Below are positions 14,955 through 23,708 of a stretch of DNA of 32,036 nt, in pieces. The DNA comes from Chloroflexota bacterium. Its GTDB lineage: Bacteria > Chloroflexota > Anaerolineae > Promineifilales > Promineifilaceae. Both the position numbers and the translations under genes were made by a program. The stretch lies in NCBI GenBank assembly GCA_024275635.1, contig JAJRYT010000056.1:1-32036 (forward strand), given 5' to 3'. Under the pieces are notes generated by a model, which made no database searches, was not told where the DNA came from, and saw only the letters and a program-made list of their open reading frames with translations. The stretch's first letter is position 1. Every line of letters begins with the position of its first letter.

Positions 14955-14987
14955 GCCTGTGGCTTTAGGGAAGAGGTTATTGAGCTA

Positions 14988-15818
14988 TTGTCTGAAAATT
15001 TGTCTATTATCCTGACGGAAACAATAATACCCTGGTTGTTAGGCACGCTTCTTTTGTTAGCTGTGTTGACTTTGATGGTTACCATGAAGTCATGGCGAGA
15101 AATGAAGCGGTCGCCCTACTTTTTTATGCGTCGCCAGGCGGAGAAACGCTTGCAAACCTACGGGTCGGCAAGTTTTTTCTTATTCCTGTTTACTGTGGGT
15201 ATTGCGCTTTATTCCTGGCAAGCTCCGCCGGACACAACGCCCCGCGTCGCTATTTTGACCAATACAAAACCGGCCAAAGAAGAAATTATCGCTGTTTTTG
15301 CAAATGCTGCCCCAGTCGAAACCGCCCTGGAAACAACTGAAATTGAACAGTTAGTCGCCGCCAACACCAGGACGGCCGTTGATACAGGTGAACCCGCCTT
15401 CGTTTCAGTAGCCCCAACATTACCTGGCGTGTTCGACCAGGTGGAACCGGCTACTCCGCTAAAGGATAACACTGCCCTCGGAACACTCTCTTTTTCTACT
15501 GAAATAACTGACCAATATGAATCCGTTAATCCCCGCAGCTTGTTCGCGGAAGGTTTCTTTACGCTTTATGCCACATTCGCCTATGATGACATGGCCGATG
15601 GGATGTCTTGGTCATGGGTATGGCGGCACAATGGCGAAGTGGTAGAAGGTGACAACGAGTTGTGGCAGTATGGTTCAAATGGCCCTGGTTACGTTTATCT
15701 CAACCCGGAACAAGGGTTCCAGTTTGGCGAATATTCGTTAGAAGTTTGGGTCAATGGCGAAATGATGGCCCAATCATCAGTGACGATGAACAGCGCGGCC
15801 GTGGCCGCGGGGAATTAG
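14988..15818 (+). CDS. membrane-anchored protein of unknown function
   Basis: 276 residues with two membrane segments (about 14-33 and 58-77), a short charged loop between them, a low-complexity Thr/Glu/Ala stretch, then an extracytoplasmic beta-type domain (about 175-270). That domain has an aromatic pattern (WSWVWRHNGEVV, WQYGSNGPGYVYL, GEYSLEVWVNGEM) resembling Ig-like modules. I cannot assign a function. The start is a TTG with AAGAGG 11 bases upstream; the later in-frame Met residues fall inside the first membrane segment or beyond. It has its own promoter and terminator, divergent from the ccm operon. Confidence 0.7.
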   Translation: MSENLSIILTETIIPWLLGTLLLLAVLTLMVTMKSWREMKRSPYFFMRRQAEKRLQTYGSASFFLFLFTVGIALYSWQAPPDTTPRVAILTNTKPAKEEIIAVFANAAPVETALETTEIEQLVAANTRTAVDTGEPAFVSVAPTLPGVFDQVEPATPLKDNTALGTLSFSTEITDQYESVNPRSLFAEGFFTLYATFAYDDMADGMSWSWVWRHNGEVVEGDNELWQYGSNGPGYVYLNPEQGFQFGEYSLEVWVNGEMMAQSSVTMNSAAVAAGN

Positions 15819-15854
15819 TAATCAATATTACAATAAGCGGTTTTTAGTGATTGT

Positions 15855-15876
15855 ACCCGGTAAAACCGGGTTTTTT
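15855..15876 (+). terminator. intrinsic terminator after the 14988 gene
   Basis: A seven-base stem ACCCGGT/ACCGGGT with an AAA loop is followed directly by a T-run. It lies 37 bases after the stop at 15818 and just before the convergent murJ gene, so it ends the plus-strand transcript. Confidence 0.88.
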
Positions 15877-15896
15877 ATTATCTCAACCCCCGTTCT

Positions 15897-17510
15897 TTAC
15901 CCCTTGAATAACCGCCGACGGCCATATTGCCAAACCTGTTGAATTTCTGTCACCCCCAGCCAAAAGCTGATAAACACATAAACAAATCCCCCAACCAGGC
16001 TGCTCCAAACTGCCTGCCAAAAAGCCGCGCTTTGCTCAAACCAGGTCAATGTTAACCAGATTGCGCCGGCCATGAACAAGCTGGCTGCCGTCATGCGCCA
16101 CACCCCATCGAGGAGGAAACGGCCGTTCATCCCCCCCATCTTACGCCATAGCAGCCACAACAACACCCCCACTTCTACGAAATTCGAGAGACTAAACCCC
16201 AACGCTAGCCCACCCAATGGATGCCAATCCAGAGCCGGAAAAACATCATTGATCAGCCAGGGGCTCAGCGCCACCATCACCGCTACCTGCACGCCGCCCG
16301 CCAGCACTGGCGTTAGCGTATCGCCCAGCGCATAAAACGCGCGGGCAATCACCTCCAGAGCGGCTAAAGCCGCCAGCCCCAGCGCGTAAAACAGCAGCGC
16401 CCAGGCAACCAGATCAGCATTTTGGGCGTTAAAGGCTCCCCGCTGGAACAACACGGTAATGATCGGCCGTCCCAGCAGCATCAAAAATACTGCGGCTGGC
16501 AGCGATAAAAACAAGAGCAACCGCAAGGCATCGGCTAAAATGCGCCGCAATTCATCCCAGGACTCCTGGGCAGCCAATGTAGCCATCGTGGGAAATGAGG
16601 CAATGCCCATGGCCTGTCCCAGCATCCCTTGCGGCATAAGCATGATAGTCAAGGCATAATTAGCAGCCGGGACGCTCTCCTTCGTAATCAGACCGCTCAA
16701 AAACAAGGTAATGAAGCGGTTAATCTGGCTAAATGATAACCCCAGCACGCGCGGAGACATCAATTTTAAGACCTGGCGCACACCAGGATCGCGTAAGGTG
16801 AAAACGGCCGTATACCGCGCCCGCTTCCATTTCAATCCTGGCAGTTGAATGAGCAGATGCCCCAACGCGCCAATCACCGACCCCACAGCCATGCCGGTAG
16901 CCGCTCCCCACACCGTTCGCACGCCAATCAGCGCGCCAGCAATAATGCCCAGGTTGTAAATGATGGGCGCGAGCGCTGGCAGGAGAAAATGCTGCTGGGC
17001 TTGCAAAGCGCTCATAATCACCCCGCTGGCCCCAAAAATAATAGACGACAGCAGCATGATCCGCATCAGCCGGATGGTAAGCGGCAGCAAAGCTGGTTCT
17101 TCTTGAATCAACTTGGGCAGGGAAATGGCGACTAACTGCGGCGTGAAAATAATGGCGATGAATGATAAAAGCGTAACCGCCAGAGTGATTAAATTAATGA
17201 CGGCCGAGAACAGGCGCCAGCCCCCAACTTCATCATCACGGGTGAAATACGCAGCAAAGGTGGGGATAAACGCCGAGCCAACGGCCCCGCCAGCAATAAT
17301 GAAGGCGATTGCTTCCGGGAAAACATTGGCCGAAGTAAAAGCTCTAGCTTCTAGCCCCAGCCCCAGATAGGCAGTAATAACGATTGTTTTAACCAGACCC
17401 AGCAGCCGACTGACCAGCATAGCTGCACCAACGATACCAGCGGCCTGCATGACTTGTGTTTTGAGCGAGGGAGAAACGGCCGTTTCATTTTCTTTCATTG
17501 TATTTGCCAT
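15897..17510 (-). CDS. murJ: lipid II flippase MurJ
   Basis: 537 residues with about 14 membrane segments, the MATE-like MVF fold of MurJ. Family features include AAMLVSRLLGLVKTIVI near the N terminus, AFTSANVFPEAI, GGAVGSAFIPTFA, and FVEVGVLLWLLWRK near the end. MurJ moves the lipid-linked peptidoglycan precursor across the membrane, implying a peptidoglycan wall. The first ATG at 17508-17510 has no ribosome site, and a TATAAT on the minus strand lies eight bases before it, so a leaderless mRNA is possible; MKEN five codons on is the alternative start. Two hairpins lie upstream. Confidence 0.93.
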   Translation of the reverse strand: MANTMKENETAVSPSLKTQVMQAAGIVGAAMLVSRLLGLVKTIVITAYLGLGLEARAFTSANVFPEAIAFIIAGGAVGSAFIPTFAAYFTRDDEVGGWRLFSAVINLITLAVTLLSFIAIIFTPQLVAISLPKLIQEEPALLPLTIRLMRIMLLSSIIFGASGVIMSALQAQQHFLLPALAPIIYNLGIIAGALIGVRTVWGAATGMAVGSVIGALGHLLIQLPGLKWKRARYTAVFTLRDPGVRQVLKLMSPRVLGLSFSQINRFITLFLSGLITKESVPAANYALTIMLMPQGMLGQAMGIASFPTMATLAAQESWDELRRILADALRLLLFLSLPAAVFLMLLGRPIITVLFQRGAFNAQNADLVAWALLFYALGLAALAALEVIARAFYALGDTLTPVLAGGVQVAVMVALSPWLINDVFPALDWHPLGGLALGFSLSNFVEVGVLLWLLWRKMGGMNGRFLLDGVWRMTAASLFMAGAIWLTLTWFEQSAAFWQAVWSSLVGGFVYVFISFWLGVTEIQQVWQYGRRRLFKG

Positions 17511-17540
17511 AGGGGGGAATTATACGCCAAAAACAAAAAC

Positions 17541-17566
17541 GGGCTGATTCGTTGGAATCAGCCCGG
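17541..17566 (-). terminator. terminator-type hairpin upstream of murJ
   Basis: CGGGCTGATTC pairs perfectly with GAATCAGCCCG over 11 bases with a four-base loop. On the minus strand the stem is followed by TTTTTGTTTTT, the form of an intrinsic terminator. No gene ends here on the minus strand: the next feature downstream is murJ itself and the next upstream is a divergent gene. It may therefore be an attenuator in a murJ leader or the end of a small RNA. Confidence 0.7.
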
Positions 17567-17577
17567 TCATTTTTGGT

Positions 17578-17607
17578 GAGAGTCAGGAACGCCGAAACCT
17601 GACTCTC
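17578..17607. repeat. second hairpin in the murJ upstream region
   Basis: GAGAGTCAGG and CCTGACTCTC form a perfect ten-base stem with a ten-base loop. On the minus strand it precedes the terminator hairpin by about 12 bases, so the two could be alternative or sequential structures in one leader or small RNA. Confidence 0.65.
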
Positions 17608-17851
17608 GTTAAAAAGGAGGAGAAGAAGAAGAGATTTTTACCCTTCGCTACCATTCTAAAACAAACAACCGACTTAAGTCAGTACGCTGCGCCTACGCCG
17701 ACCCTACGCAAAACCTACGCAAGTTCTATACTTCACAATTTGGATAGTTCAAAGTGCATAATTAATAGCCCCCCACTTTCCACTTTAGTCATTTCCCACT
17801 TTAGTCACTTCCCGCTTTGCACTTCCCCCCCACTCATTTACAATCACACCC

Positions 17852-20638
17852 ATGATACAAATCAGCCGCCCGTATAGTTTGATGCTTATGCTGATAGCGC
17901 TCATGGTCGCCGCCACACTGCGCCTGCCCGATCTGCCCGATGCGCCACCCGGCTTACATTACGATGAAGCGGCCAACGGCGTCCTGGCAGCCGACATCGG
18001 CTTGCGCGGCGACCGGCCCGTCTTCATTTCCAGTTACACAGGCAAAGAAACGTTGTTCTTCTACTTGGCCGGCGGTATGATGCGGCTGATAGGGAATTCT
18101 GTATTTACCCTGCGTCTGACATCGGCCTTTGTGGGCATATTAACTATCGCCGCCGTTTACTGGCTGGGCATGGAACTGCTGCGCGACCGCCGCGTGGCAT
18201 TATTGGCGGCGGCGCTGTTGGCGGTTAGTTTCTGGCATCTGTTATTCAGCCGGTTGGGATTCCGGGCTATCACCCAGCCGCTGCTGCAAGCCTTGACAAC
18301 CGCGGCGCTGCTGCGCGGCGTGCGGCGGCGGCAGTGGCGTTGGCTGGCCCTGGCCGGTGTTTTTTTGGGATTAACGGCGTACACTTACCTGGCGGCGCGG
18401 TTGTTTCCGGCGGCGCTGTTGGTAGCTGCCCTGCCATTGTTGTTTAACCAATCAACCTACCGCCGCCGCTGGCCGCAATTGATGCTAACTGCGGTTATAG
18501 GACTGCTGATTTTGTCGCCGTTGTTAAGCTATTTCGTCGCCCATCCCGATGCGTTTTGGGTGCGGATTGGGCAGGTGTCGCCCAATGCTACCGGCGGATT
18601 GAGCCTGCGCGCAAGCTACCTTAAGTCGCTGGGCATGTTTTTTGTGCGCGGCGATCCTTACTGGCGGTTTAATTTGCCGTTACGGCCGTTATTCAACTGG
18701 TTTTGGGGCGGGCTGATGGTTGGCGGCTGGATTGTCTTGATCTCGCGCTGGCATCGCCGTATGGCCGATTGGCAGCACACAGCAACCCTTTTACTGCTAG
18801 TTACCCCGTTCCTGATGATTTTGCCTACAGCGCTGGCGACCAACGAAATCGTCCCCAGCAATTTGCGCGCCATCGGCTTGATTCCCTTTGTTTTCTACCT
18901 GCCGGCAATCGGTTTGCTGGCTTTGGTTGAAGATGTCTGGCAGCGATTTGGCGGCCCGCCGCCGGCCATCACGATATTGGCCGCCGGGTTGCTGCTGCTC
19001 ATGGCAGGCGGCCTTTTGACAGAACGGGAATATTTTCGGAATTGGGCGGTTAAGCTGCCGCTTTATTATGAGTCGGATGGCGATTTAACGGCCGTTGCCC
19101 AATTCCTCGACGCCCTGGACACCGAAAACAAGACAGTTTACGTCGCCGCGCTGCATTATCAACATCCGACGCTAGCTTTTCTGAGCAAGCAGTATGGTCA
19201 AATCAAATGGCTGCCACAAAGCCAGGCGGTTGTGTTCCCGGCCGAAGGCACAGCCGTTTACATCTACCCCTATAACAGCCCTCTGCCTGATTGGGCCAAG
19301 CCATTGTTAGAAACGGCCGTCTCCCTGCCCGCACTGCCCGATCCTGCTGGACAGCCGGCCTTCACCGCCTACGAAATGGCTGCGCCGCCCACCTTGCCCA
19401 TCCCCAACCCCGTCAATGCCCGCTTTGGGAACGCCATCACGCTGTTGGGCTATAAAGTGGGCGCGGGAGAAGCTAACGCCAGCCTGCCGCTGACGCTTTA
19501 CTGGCGTGTAGATGGCGCGCCGACGGCTGATTTCACCCCGTTTGTCCATCTGGAAGACGCCTGGCAGTATCGTTGGGGACAGGTGGAGACGTTTGCCTAC
19601 CCGGCGGCGCAGTGGCAGCCGGGCGAGGTTATCATCCAGCAGGTGGACGTCCCCGTTCCGCCGGGGACGCCGCCGGACACATACCGGCTGCGGGTAGGCT
19701 TGTTTGTGCCTGCTACCGGGGAACGGCTGCCGCGGCTGGATGCGGACGGCCGTTATGCCGGCAGCAGCTTCATCATTCCCAACGCCGCCATTACCGCCTC
19801 CGCGCCGCCCGACCAGCTGCCACGGCCCCCTTTTGTGATTGATAAGTCCGTTCGATCCGGCTTGCGACTGTTGGGATATGAACGGGGAGGGGAAACGGCC
19901 GTAACCGGCGAACCCATCACCCTGGCTCTCTGGTGGCTGGCCGGACAGCCGCAGCCTCAACTGACCACGCGTCTAGAGATGTATCCGGCCAACGGCCCTG
20001 GCCGTATCTTGACCAACACCCGGCCTGTACACGGAACCTATCCCCATAATGCCTGGCCAACGCCCGTCTTCGTCATCGATCACGTAGACGCTCGCATCCC
20101 GGAGGATTTGCCGTCGGGCGCATACCGCCTGAAGGTACGCATCCTGGACAGCGGCGATAAAACTTTGTTTACCGCCGATCTGGGACCATTAACCGTTGAA
20201 GCCAGCGAACGCCGCTTCACGCCGCCGGTCGCGCAACATCCACTGGCAGCGCTCTTTGGCAATGAGATCGCCCTGCTGGGGTACAATCTTGAACAAACCG
20301 AGCTGGGACAATTTGGGCTGACATTGGTCTGGCAAGCGGGAACAATCCCGACCGCCGATTACACCGTCTTTGTGCATCTGTTGGATGCGGATGGCGTTTG
20401 TTGTCTCTGGCAGGCAGACAGGATGCCGCAGCAAAATCAATACCCCACGCGCCGCTGGCTGCCGGAGGAAGTCGTGGTAGACTCCTACCAGATTATGCTG
20501 CCGGAGGGAACCCCGCCCGGTGAGTATATGTTGGAAGTGGGATTATACATTGCGGAAAACGGCCGTCGCCTACAAGTAACGACCCCCGGACTTCCAGATA
20601 ATGACACAGTATTCTTGCGGCTGCCGGTGAATGAGTAA
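17852..20638 (+). CDS. GT39-like membrane glycosyltransferase with three C-terminal beta domains
   Basis: 928 residues. The N-terminal half (about 1-400) has many membrane segments and the first-loop acidic pair D38-E39 in GLHYDEAANG, as in polyprenyl-phosphate-dependent ArnT/PMT-type transferases that act outside the membrane. The second half (about 500-925) has three related beta domains. Each has a GNAITLLGY-type strand (FGNAITLLGYK, RSGLRLLGYE, FGNEIALLGYN) and ends with a P-x-G-x-Y-R/M-L-x-V-x-L strand. The beta domains may bind the acceptor glycan or wall. Sugar and acceptor are unknown. The ATG at 17852 opens the first membrane segment. Confidence 0.8.
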   Translation: MIQISRPYSLMLMLIALMVAATLRLPDLPDAPPGLHYDEAANGVLAADIGLRGDRPVFISSYTGKETLFFYLAGGMMRLIGNSVFTLRLTSAFVGILTIAAVYWLGMELLRDRRVALLAAALLAVSFWHLLFSRLGFRAITQPLLQALTTAALLRGVRRRQWRWLALAGVFLGLTAYTYLAARLFPAALLVAALPLLFNQSTYRRRWPQLMLTAVIGLLILSPLLSYFVAHPDAFWVRIGQVSPNATGGLSLRASYLKSLGMFFVRGDPYWRFNLPLRPLFNWFWGGLMVGGWIVLISRWHRRMADWQHTATLLLLVTPFLMILPTALATNEIVPSNLRAIGLIPFVFYLPAIGLLALVEDVWQRFGGPPPAITILAAGLLLLMAGGLLTEREYFRNWAVKLPLYYESDGDLTAVAQFLDALDTENKTVYVAALHYQHPTLAFLSKQYGQIKWLPQSQAVVFPAEGTAVYIYPYNSPLPDWAKPLLETAVSLPALPDPAGQPAFTAYEMAAPPTLPIPNPVNARFGNAITLLGYKVGAGEANASLPLTLYWRVDGAPTADFTPFVHLEDAWQYRWGQVETFAYPAAQWQPGEVIIQQVDVPVPPGTPPDTYRLRVGLFVPATGERLPRLDADGRYAGSSFIIPNAAITASAPPDQLPRPPFVIDKSVRSGLRLLGYERGGETAVTGEPITLALWWLAGQPQPQLTTRLEMYPANGPGRILTNTRPVHGTYPHNAWPTPVFVIDHVDARIPEDLPSGAYRLKVRILDSGDKTLFTADLGPLTVEASERRFTPPVAQHPLAALFGNEIALLGYNLEQTELGQFGLTLVWQAGTIPTADYTVFVHLLDADGVCCLWQADRMPQQNQYPTRRWLPEEVVVDSYQIMLPEGTPPGEYMLEVGLYIAENGRRLQVTTPGLPDNDTVFLRLPVNE

Positions 20639-20662
20639 AAAGTATTGCTGAGGAAAAACAGA

Positions 20663-21145
20663 ATGATACAGCCTGAAAAATACATCTCTTTGTTTCAACG
20701 AACCCATTGGATTATCAAACGGCAAACGGAAGGGTTGACTCACGCCGACTCGCTTTTGCAACTGCCGTTTCGGGCCAACAACATGAATTGGATTTTGGGG
20801 CACATCGTGGCGTCGCGCAACGGAGCGCTGGCTGCGCTGGGGGAACCCCCGGCGCTGGATGAGAAACTGGCGGCCCGCTACGAACGGGATTCGGAACCGA
20901 TTACGGGCGATGAGGACGCGGTGCTGCCGCTGGCGCAGTTGTTAACGGCCGTTGACGATTCCCAAGAACGTATGGCGGCCGCACTGGACAAAATGACGCC
21001 GGAAGAGTTAAACGTCATTTTCGACAAAGAACACCAGAACACCCTCGGCGACCGGCTCACCTTTTTGCACTGGCACGAAACGTATCATGTCGGCCAGCTG
21101 GAAATTCTGCGCCAATTAGCGGGAAAGGACGACAAAATCATCTGA
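20663..21145 (+). CDS. DinB/YfiT-like four-helix protein
   Basis: 160 residues with the DinB-superfamily metal-binding pattern: H47 in WILGHIVASRN and H138/H142 in FLHWHETYHVGQLE. Members are four-helix bundles, many of them thiol-dependent S-transferases or stress proteins; the exact reaction cannot be read here. It follows the GT39-like gene by 24 bases on the same strand, so the two may be cotranscribed. The ATG at 20663 is preferred over an in-frame TTG at 20645 because GAGGA lies eight bases before it. Confidence 0.85.
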   Translation: MIQPEKYISLFQRTHWIIKRQTEGLTHADSLLQLPFRANNMNWILGHIVASRNGALAALGEPPALDEKLAARYERDSEPITGDEDAVLPLAQLLTAVDDSQERMAAALDKMTPEELNVIFDKEHQNTLGDRLTFLHWHETYHVGQLEILRQLAGKDDKII

Positions 21146-21156
21146 CCCCAACATGG

Positions 21157-21199
21157 AAGGAGCCGGCCCAGGGATAAAATAAGATCGGGCCAGCTCCTT
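21157..21199. terminator. hairpin between convergent genes
   Basis: AAGGAGCCGGCCC at 21157-21169 pairs with GGGCCAGCTCCTT at 21187-21199 with one mismatch, around a 17-base AT-rich loop. It lies 12 bases after the DinB-like stop, in the convergent gap with the FecR gene, and could end transcripts from either side. The T-run is short. Confidence 0.55.
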
Positions 21200-21249
21200 T
21201 GAAAGGGAAAGATGGCGCAAGAACGGCCGTTCACCAGAAACTTACTTCA

Positions 21250-23703
21250 TCAATCATCATCATCATCGTCATGGTGATGATCGTCATCATGATCGTCACC
21301 ATGGTCATCATCATCGTCCCCGCCGGAGCAAGCGCCGAGGGCGTCGCCATGATTCAAGTGCTCTTGCAGCGCTGACTGAGCAACGGTGAGGGTGTGTTGG
21401 TTTCGGCCGGGCTTGTGGCAGATCGTCACGTTATCGCCCGGATTTTGGCTCGGCGGCAACGTGGGCGTGGGAGTGAAGAGAACCAGGATGCTGACGATGG
21501 TGATGGCGCCGTCTTCACTGATGCAGAAGTTAATGACGATGACGCTGTTGGCGGCCACGTCCCCTTCGATTTCAACGTCGCCCAGCGTCAGCGGGGGCCA
21601 GTCGTCTAAAACAAGTTGACCGCCGTTGAAGCTGATGACAACAGCCGTTACACTGAAGCAGCCTTGATCCGCCACGTCATCATAGACCAGTTCAATTTGT
21701 TCCACGAGCCAGGTTCCATCCGGTAAAAGCGTCACCGTCACCCGCACCAGGTCGCCGACGGCGATGTTGGGGGCAACGGCCGTTGCATCCGTCACCGGTA
21801 GGGGGACGCCGCTCACCACCCAGGGAGACGCGCTGTCTACCGCGCCGTAGAACACAAAAGTTAACACGCCGCCGTCGTCAAGCCGCTCAATCTCATCGGC
21901 CACCCAGGTTCCGTCGGCCAGAATAATACCTTCCACTTTGACCAGGTCGCCTATGGCAACGTCCGGATCGATCTCCGTCCAATCGCGGGTTTCAAACTCA
22001 ATCCCGGCCACGCGCCAGGGGGCCATCGTTTCCACGACGCCAGTGATCTCAAACTCATTTTCGTCGTCATCGACCAGCTTGATTTCGTGCGCCAGCCAGA
22101 CGCCGTCGGCCAAAATCTGGCCTTCCACTTTAACCACGTCACCCACAACGATGGCCGTGTCAACTTCTGTGTCCGCATCGCTGGTGATGGCGATGCCGGA
22201 GATCGTCCAGGCGTCGCCAGCCATCGCTTCGACGACGCCGGTAAACTCAAAAGGCAGCCCATCGTCACGCGCGATCAGGCGGATTTGTTCGGCCAGGAAA
22301 CTACCGTCGTCCTGGATCAGGCCATCCACCCGGACGGTATCGCCCACGACGATGCCGTCTTCGACGTCGGTTGCCTCGTCAACGGCGATGGGCTGTCCGG
22401 CGACAGTCCAACCGGCGGCGTCCATTGCTTCCACTGGGCCGGTGATAGTGAAACGGTTGGCCGGGGAGCGGTGGAGCAGGCTGATGAAATCGGCCATACG
22501 GCCGCCGTCAGCCTGCAAATGTCCCTCGACCCGCACCCAATCGCCGACTTGCGGATTGCCGATGATGATCGTGTGGTCGCCGGTTTGGAAGGTCTGGCCG
22601 CCCACTTCCCATTCCGGGCCAATTTGGGTCACTTCGCCTTCGCCGGTGATGCGGAACGCGGGGCGGCTGGGTGGCGAATCGGCGGGGATGGCGCTGGTTC
22701 GCCCGGCCGTTACCCGCACGGTGACGTCGAGGCCGGTTACGTCTACGCGCCCTTTGGCGACGGTGTATTGGGCGTACAAATCAGCCGTGACGCGCACCTG
22801 GAAGGAAGTGCCTCTGGCGACGCCGGTTCCGTTGGGCGTTTTGACTTCGTAGCGGGATCCGCTATCGTTTCTAAATTGAACGTCGTGGCGGCTCTCGCCC
22901 AGCCATTGGGTCATGACGACGGTGCGGAACCCTTTGTCGGGCGGTTGGGCGTCGAGGACGTCCAGGGAGAGTTCGGTGTTGGGGCCAAGCTCGGCCCGGC
23001 TGCCGTCGAAGAAGGCGAGGGCGGCCTGGGAGAAGGCGCCAGTGCGGACGCGCTGTCCGGCGGCGATGGTGGTTGTGCGGGAAACGGCCGTCCACTCACC
23101 CTCCGTCGTCTGCATTTCCACCAGCCCCTGCACCGGTTCCAACGCCGCCTTTTGCGGGCCAAAGTCGAGGGGAATGGACACCAACGGGATGAAAAGGGTG
23201 TTGCCGGACTCGACCACCGGCGCTGGTTCGACAGCCGGTTCAACGGCTGATTCGGGCATTTCAGCCAGGTCGGGAACCGACGCCGGGGCCGCCGGTTCGC
23301 CGCTGGCGGGTTCACTTTCGGTCATGGCGACCGGCGTCGCCGCCTCATCGGGGGCGAACAAGCCGCCCAGACCGGCAACCAGCGTGATGACCGTGACGGC
23401 AGCCAGCGCCGCCAGTGCGCCGCGACGCGCGGTCGTTTGCGCCCGCCACCAGTCCGCCAAAATCGTTCCCCATCCAGCCGGGGCGCGGCGAGGTTGGCGA
23501 CTTTGGGTCAATCTTTGCAGGCTGGCGCGTTGGGCAACGGCCGTTTCCCTGTCTGGAAGCGGGTAGGTTAACGCTTGCAGGTCGGCCGTCAGCCGCAGCA
23601 GTTTCGCTTCTTCTTCCGGCAAACCGGCCAGACAGACGGCCAGCGGCTGGCCCGCTTCTAATTGTTCTAATCGTTCTTGTAGGAGGTCTTCTAATTTGTT
23701 CAT
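21250..23703 (-). CDS. FecR-domain membrane protein with DUF5666 repeats and an Asp/His tail
   Basis: 817 residues. Residues 1-90 are a cytoplasmic region (LEAGQPLAVCLAGLPEEEAKLL) typical of proteins beside ECF sigma factors. A membrane segment is at 95-116 and a Pro/Glu/Ala linker at 120-165. A FecR-like domain spans about 190-335 (AGQRVRTGAFSQAALAFFDGS, GTSFQVRV, VAKGRV). Five DUF5666-type repeats plus a degenerate sixth span about 349-742 (unit: FxITGxVExM, W-V-G, VGDxVxVEGxLxADGxWxAxEI). A CHKPG...HLNHGDxxGAC module is at 762-792, then a 22-residue tail of 16 Asp and 5 His. It starts five bases after its sigma gene, so it may be the sigma factor's membrane regulator, with the tail a metal-binding sensor or anchor. 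Confidence 0.82.
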   Translation of the reverse strand: MNKLEDLLQERLEQLEAGQPLAVCLAGLPEEEAKLLRLTADLQALTYPLPDRETAVAQRASLQRLTQSRQPRRAPAGWGTILADWWRAQTTARRGALAALAAVTVITLVAGLGGLFAPDEAATPVAMTESEPASGEPAAPASVPDLAEMPESAVEPAVEPAPVVESGNTLFIPLVSIPLDFGPQKAALEPVQGLVEMQTTEGEWTAVSRTTTIAAGQRVRTGAFSQAALAFFDGSRAELGPNTELSLDVLDAQPPDKGFRTVVMTQWLGESRHDVQFRNDSGSRYEVKTPNGTGVARGTSFQVRVTADLYAQYTVAKGRVDVTGLDVTVRVTAGRTSAIPADSPPSRPAFRITGEGEVTQIGPEWEVGGQTFQTGDHTIIIGNPQVGDWVRVEGHLQADGGRMADFISLLHRSPANRFTITGPVEAMDAAGWTVAGQPIAVDEATDVEDGIVVGDTVRVDGLIQDDGSFLAEQIRLIARDDGLPFEFTGVVEAMAGDAWTISGIAITSDADTEVDTAIVVGDVVKVEGQILADGVWLAHEIKLVDDDENEFEITGVVETMAPWRVAGIEFETRDWTEIDPDVAIGDLVKVEGIILADGTWVADEIERLDDGGVLTFVFYGAVDSASPWVVSGVPLPVTDATAVAPNIAVGDLVRVTVTLLPDGTWLVEQIELVYDDVADQGCFSVTAVVISFNGGQLVLDDWPPLTLGDVEIEGDVAANSVIVINFCISEDGAITIVSILVLFTPTPTLPPSQNPGDNVTICHKPGRNQHTLTVAQSALQEHLNHGDALGACSGGDDDDDHGDDHDDDHHHDDDDDD

Positions 23704-23708
23704 TGGTT

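Larger units (their letters stand above)
17511..17851. other. non-coding divergent region between murJ and the GT39-like gene
   Basis: 341 bases with no credible gene. From left: a TATAAT on the minus strand next to murJ, a terminator hairpin (17541-17566), a second hairpin (17578-17607), a purine-rich AAGGAGGAGAAGAAG stretch, a CCTACGC-type short repeat near 17694-17720, and imperfect CACTTTAGTCATTTCC tandem units at about 17767-17820. It must contain promoters in both directions, but I see no confident -35/-10 pair for the plus-strand gene. Confidence 0.6.

Noticed and set aside
22087..23250. Long antisense open frame (387 codons) on the plus strand
   Set aside because: It lies wholly opposite the FecR/DUF5666 gene, whose repeats and GC-rich codons keep the opposite frame open. 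It has no family features or ribosome site.
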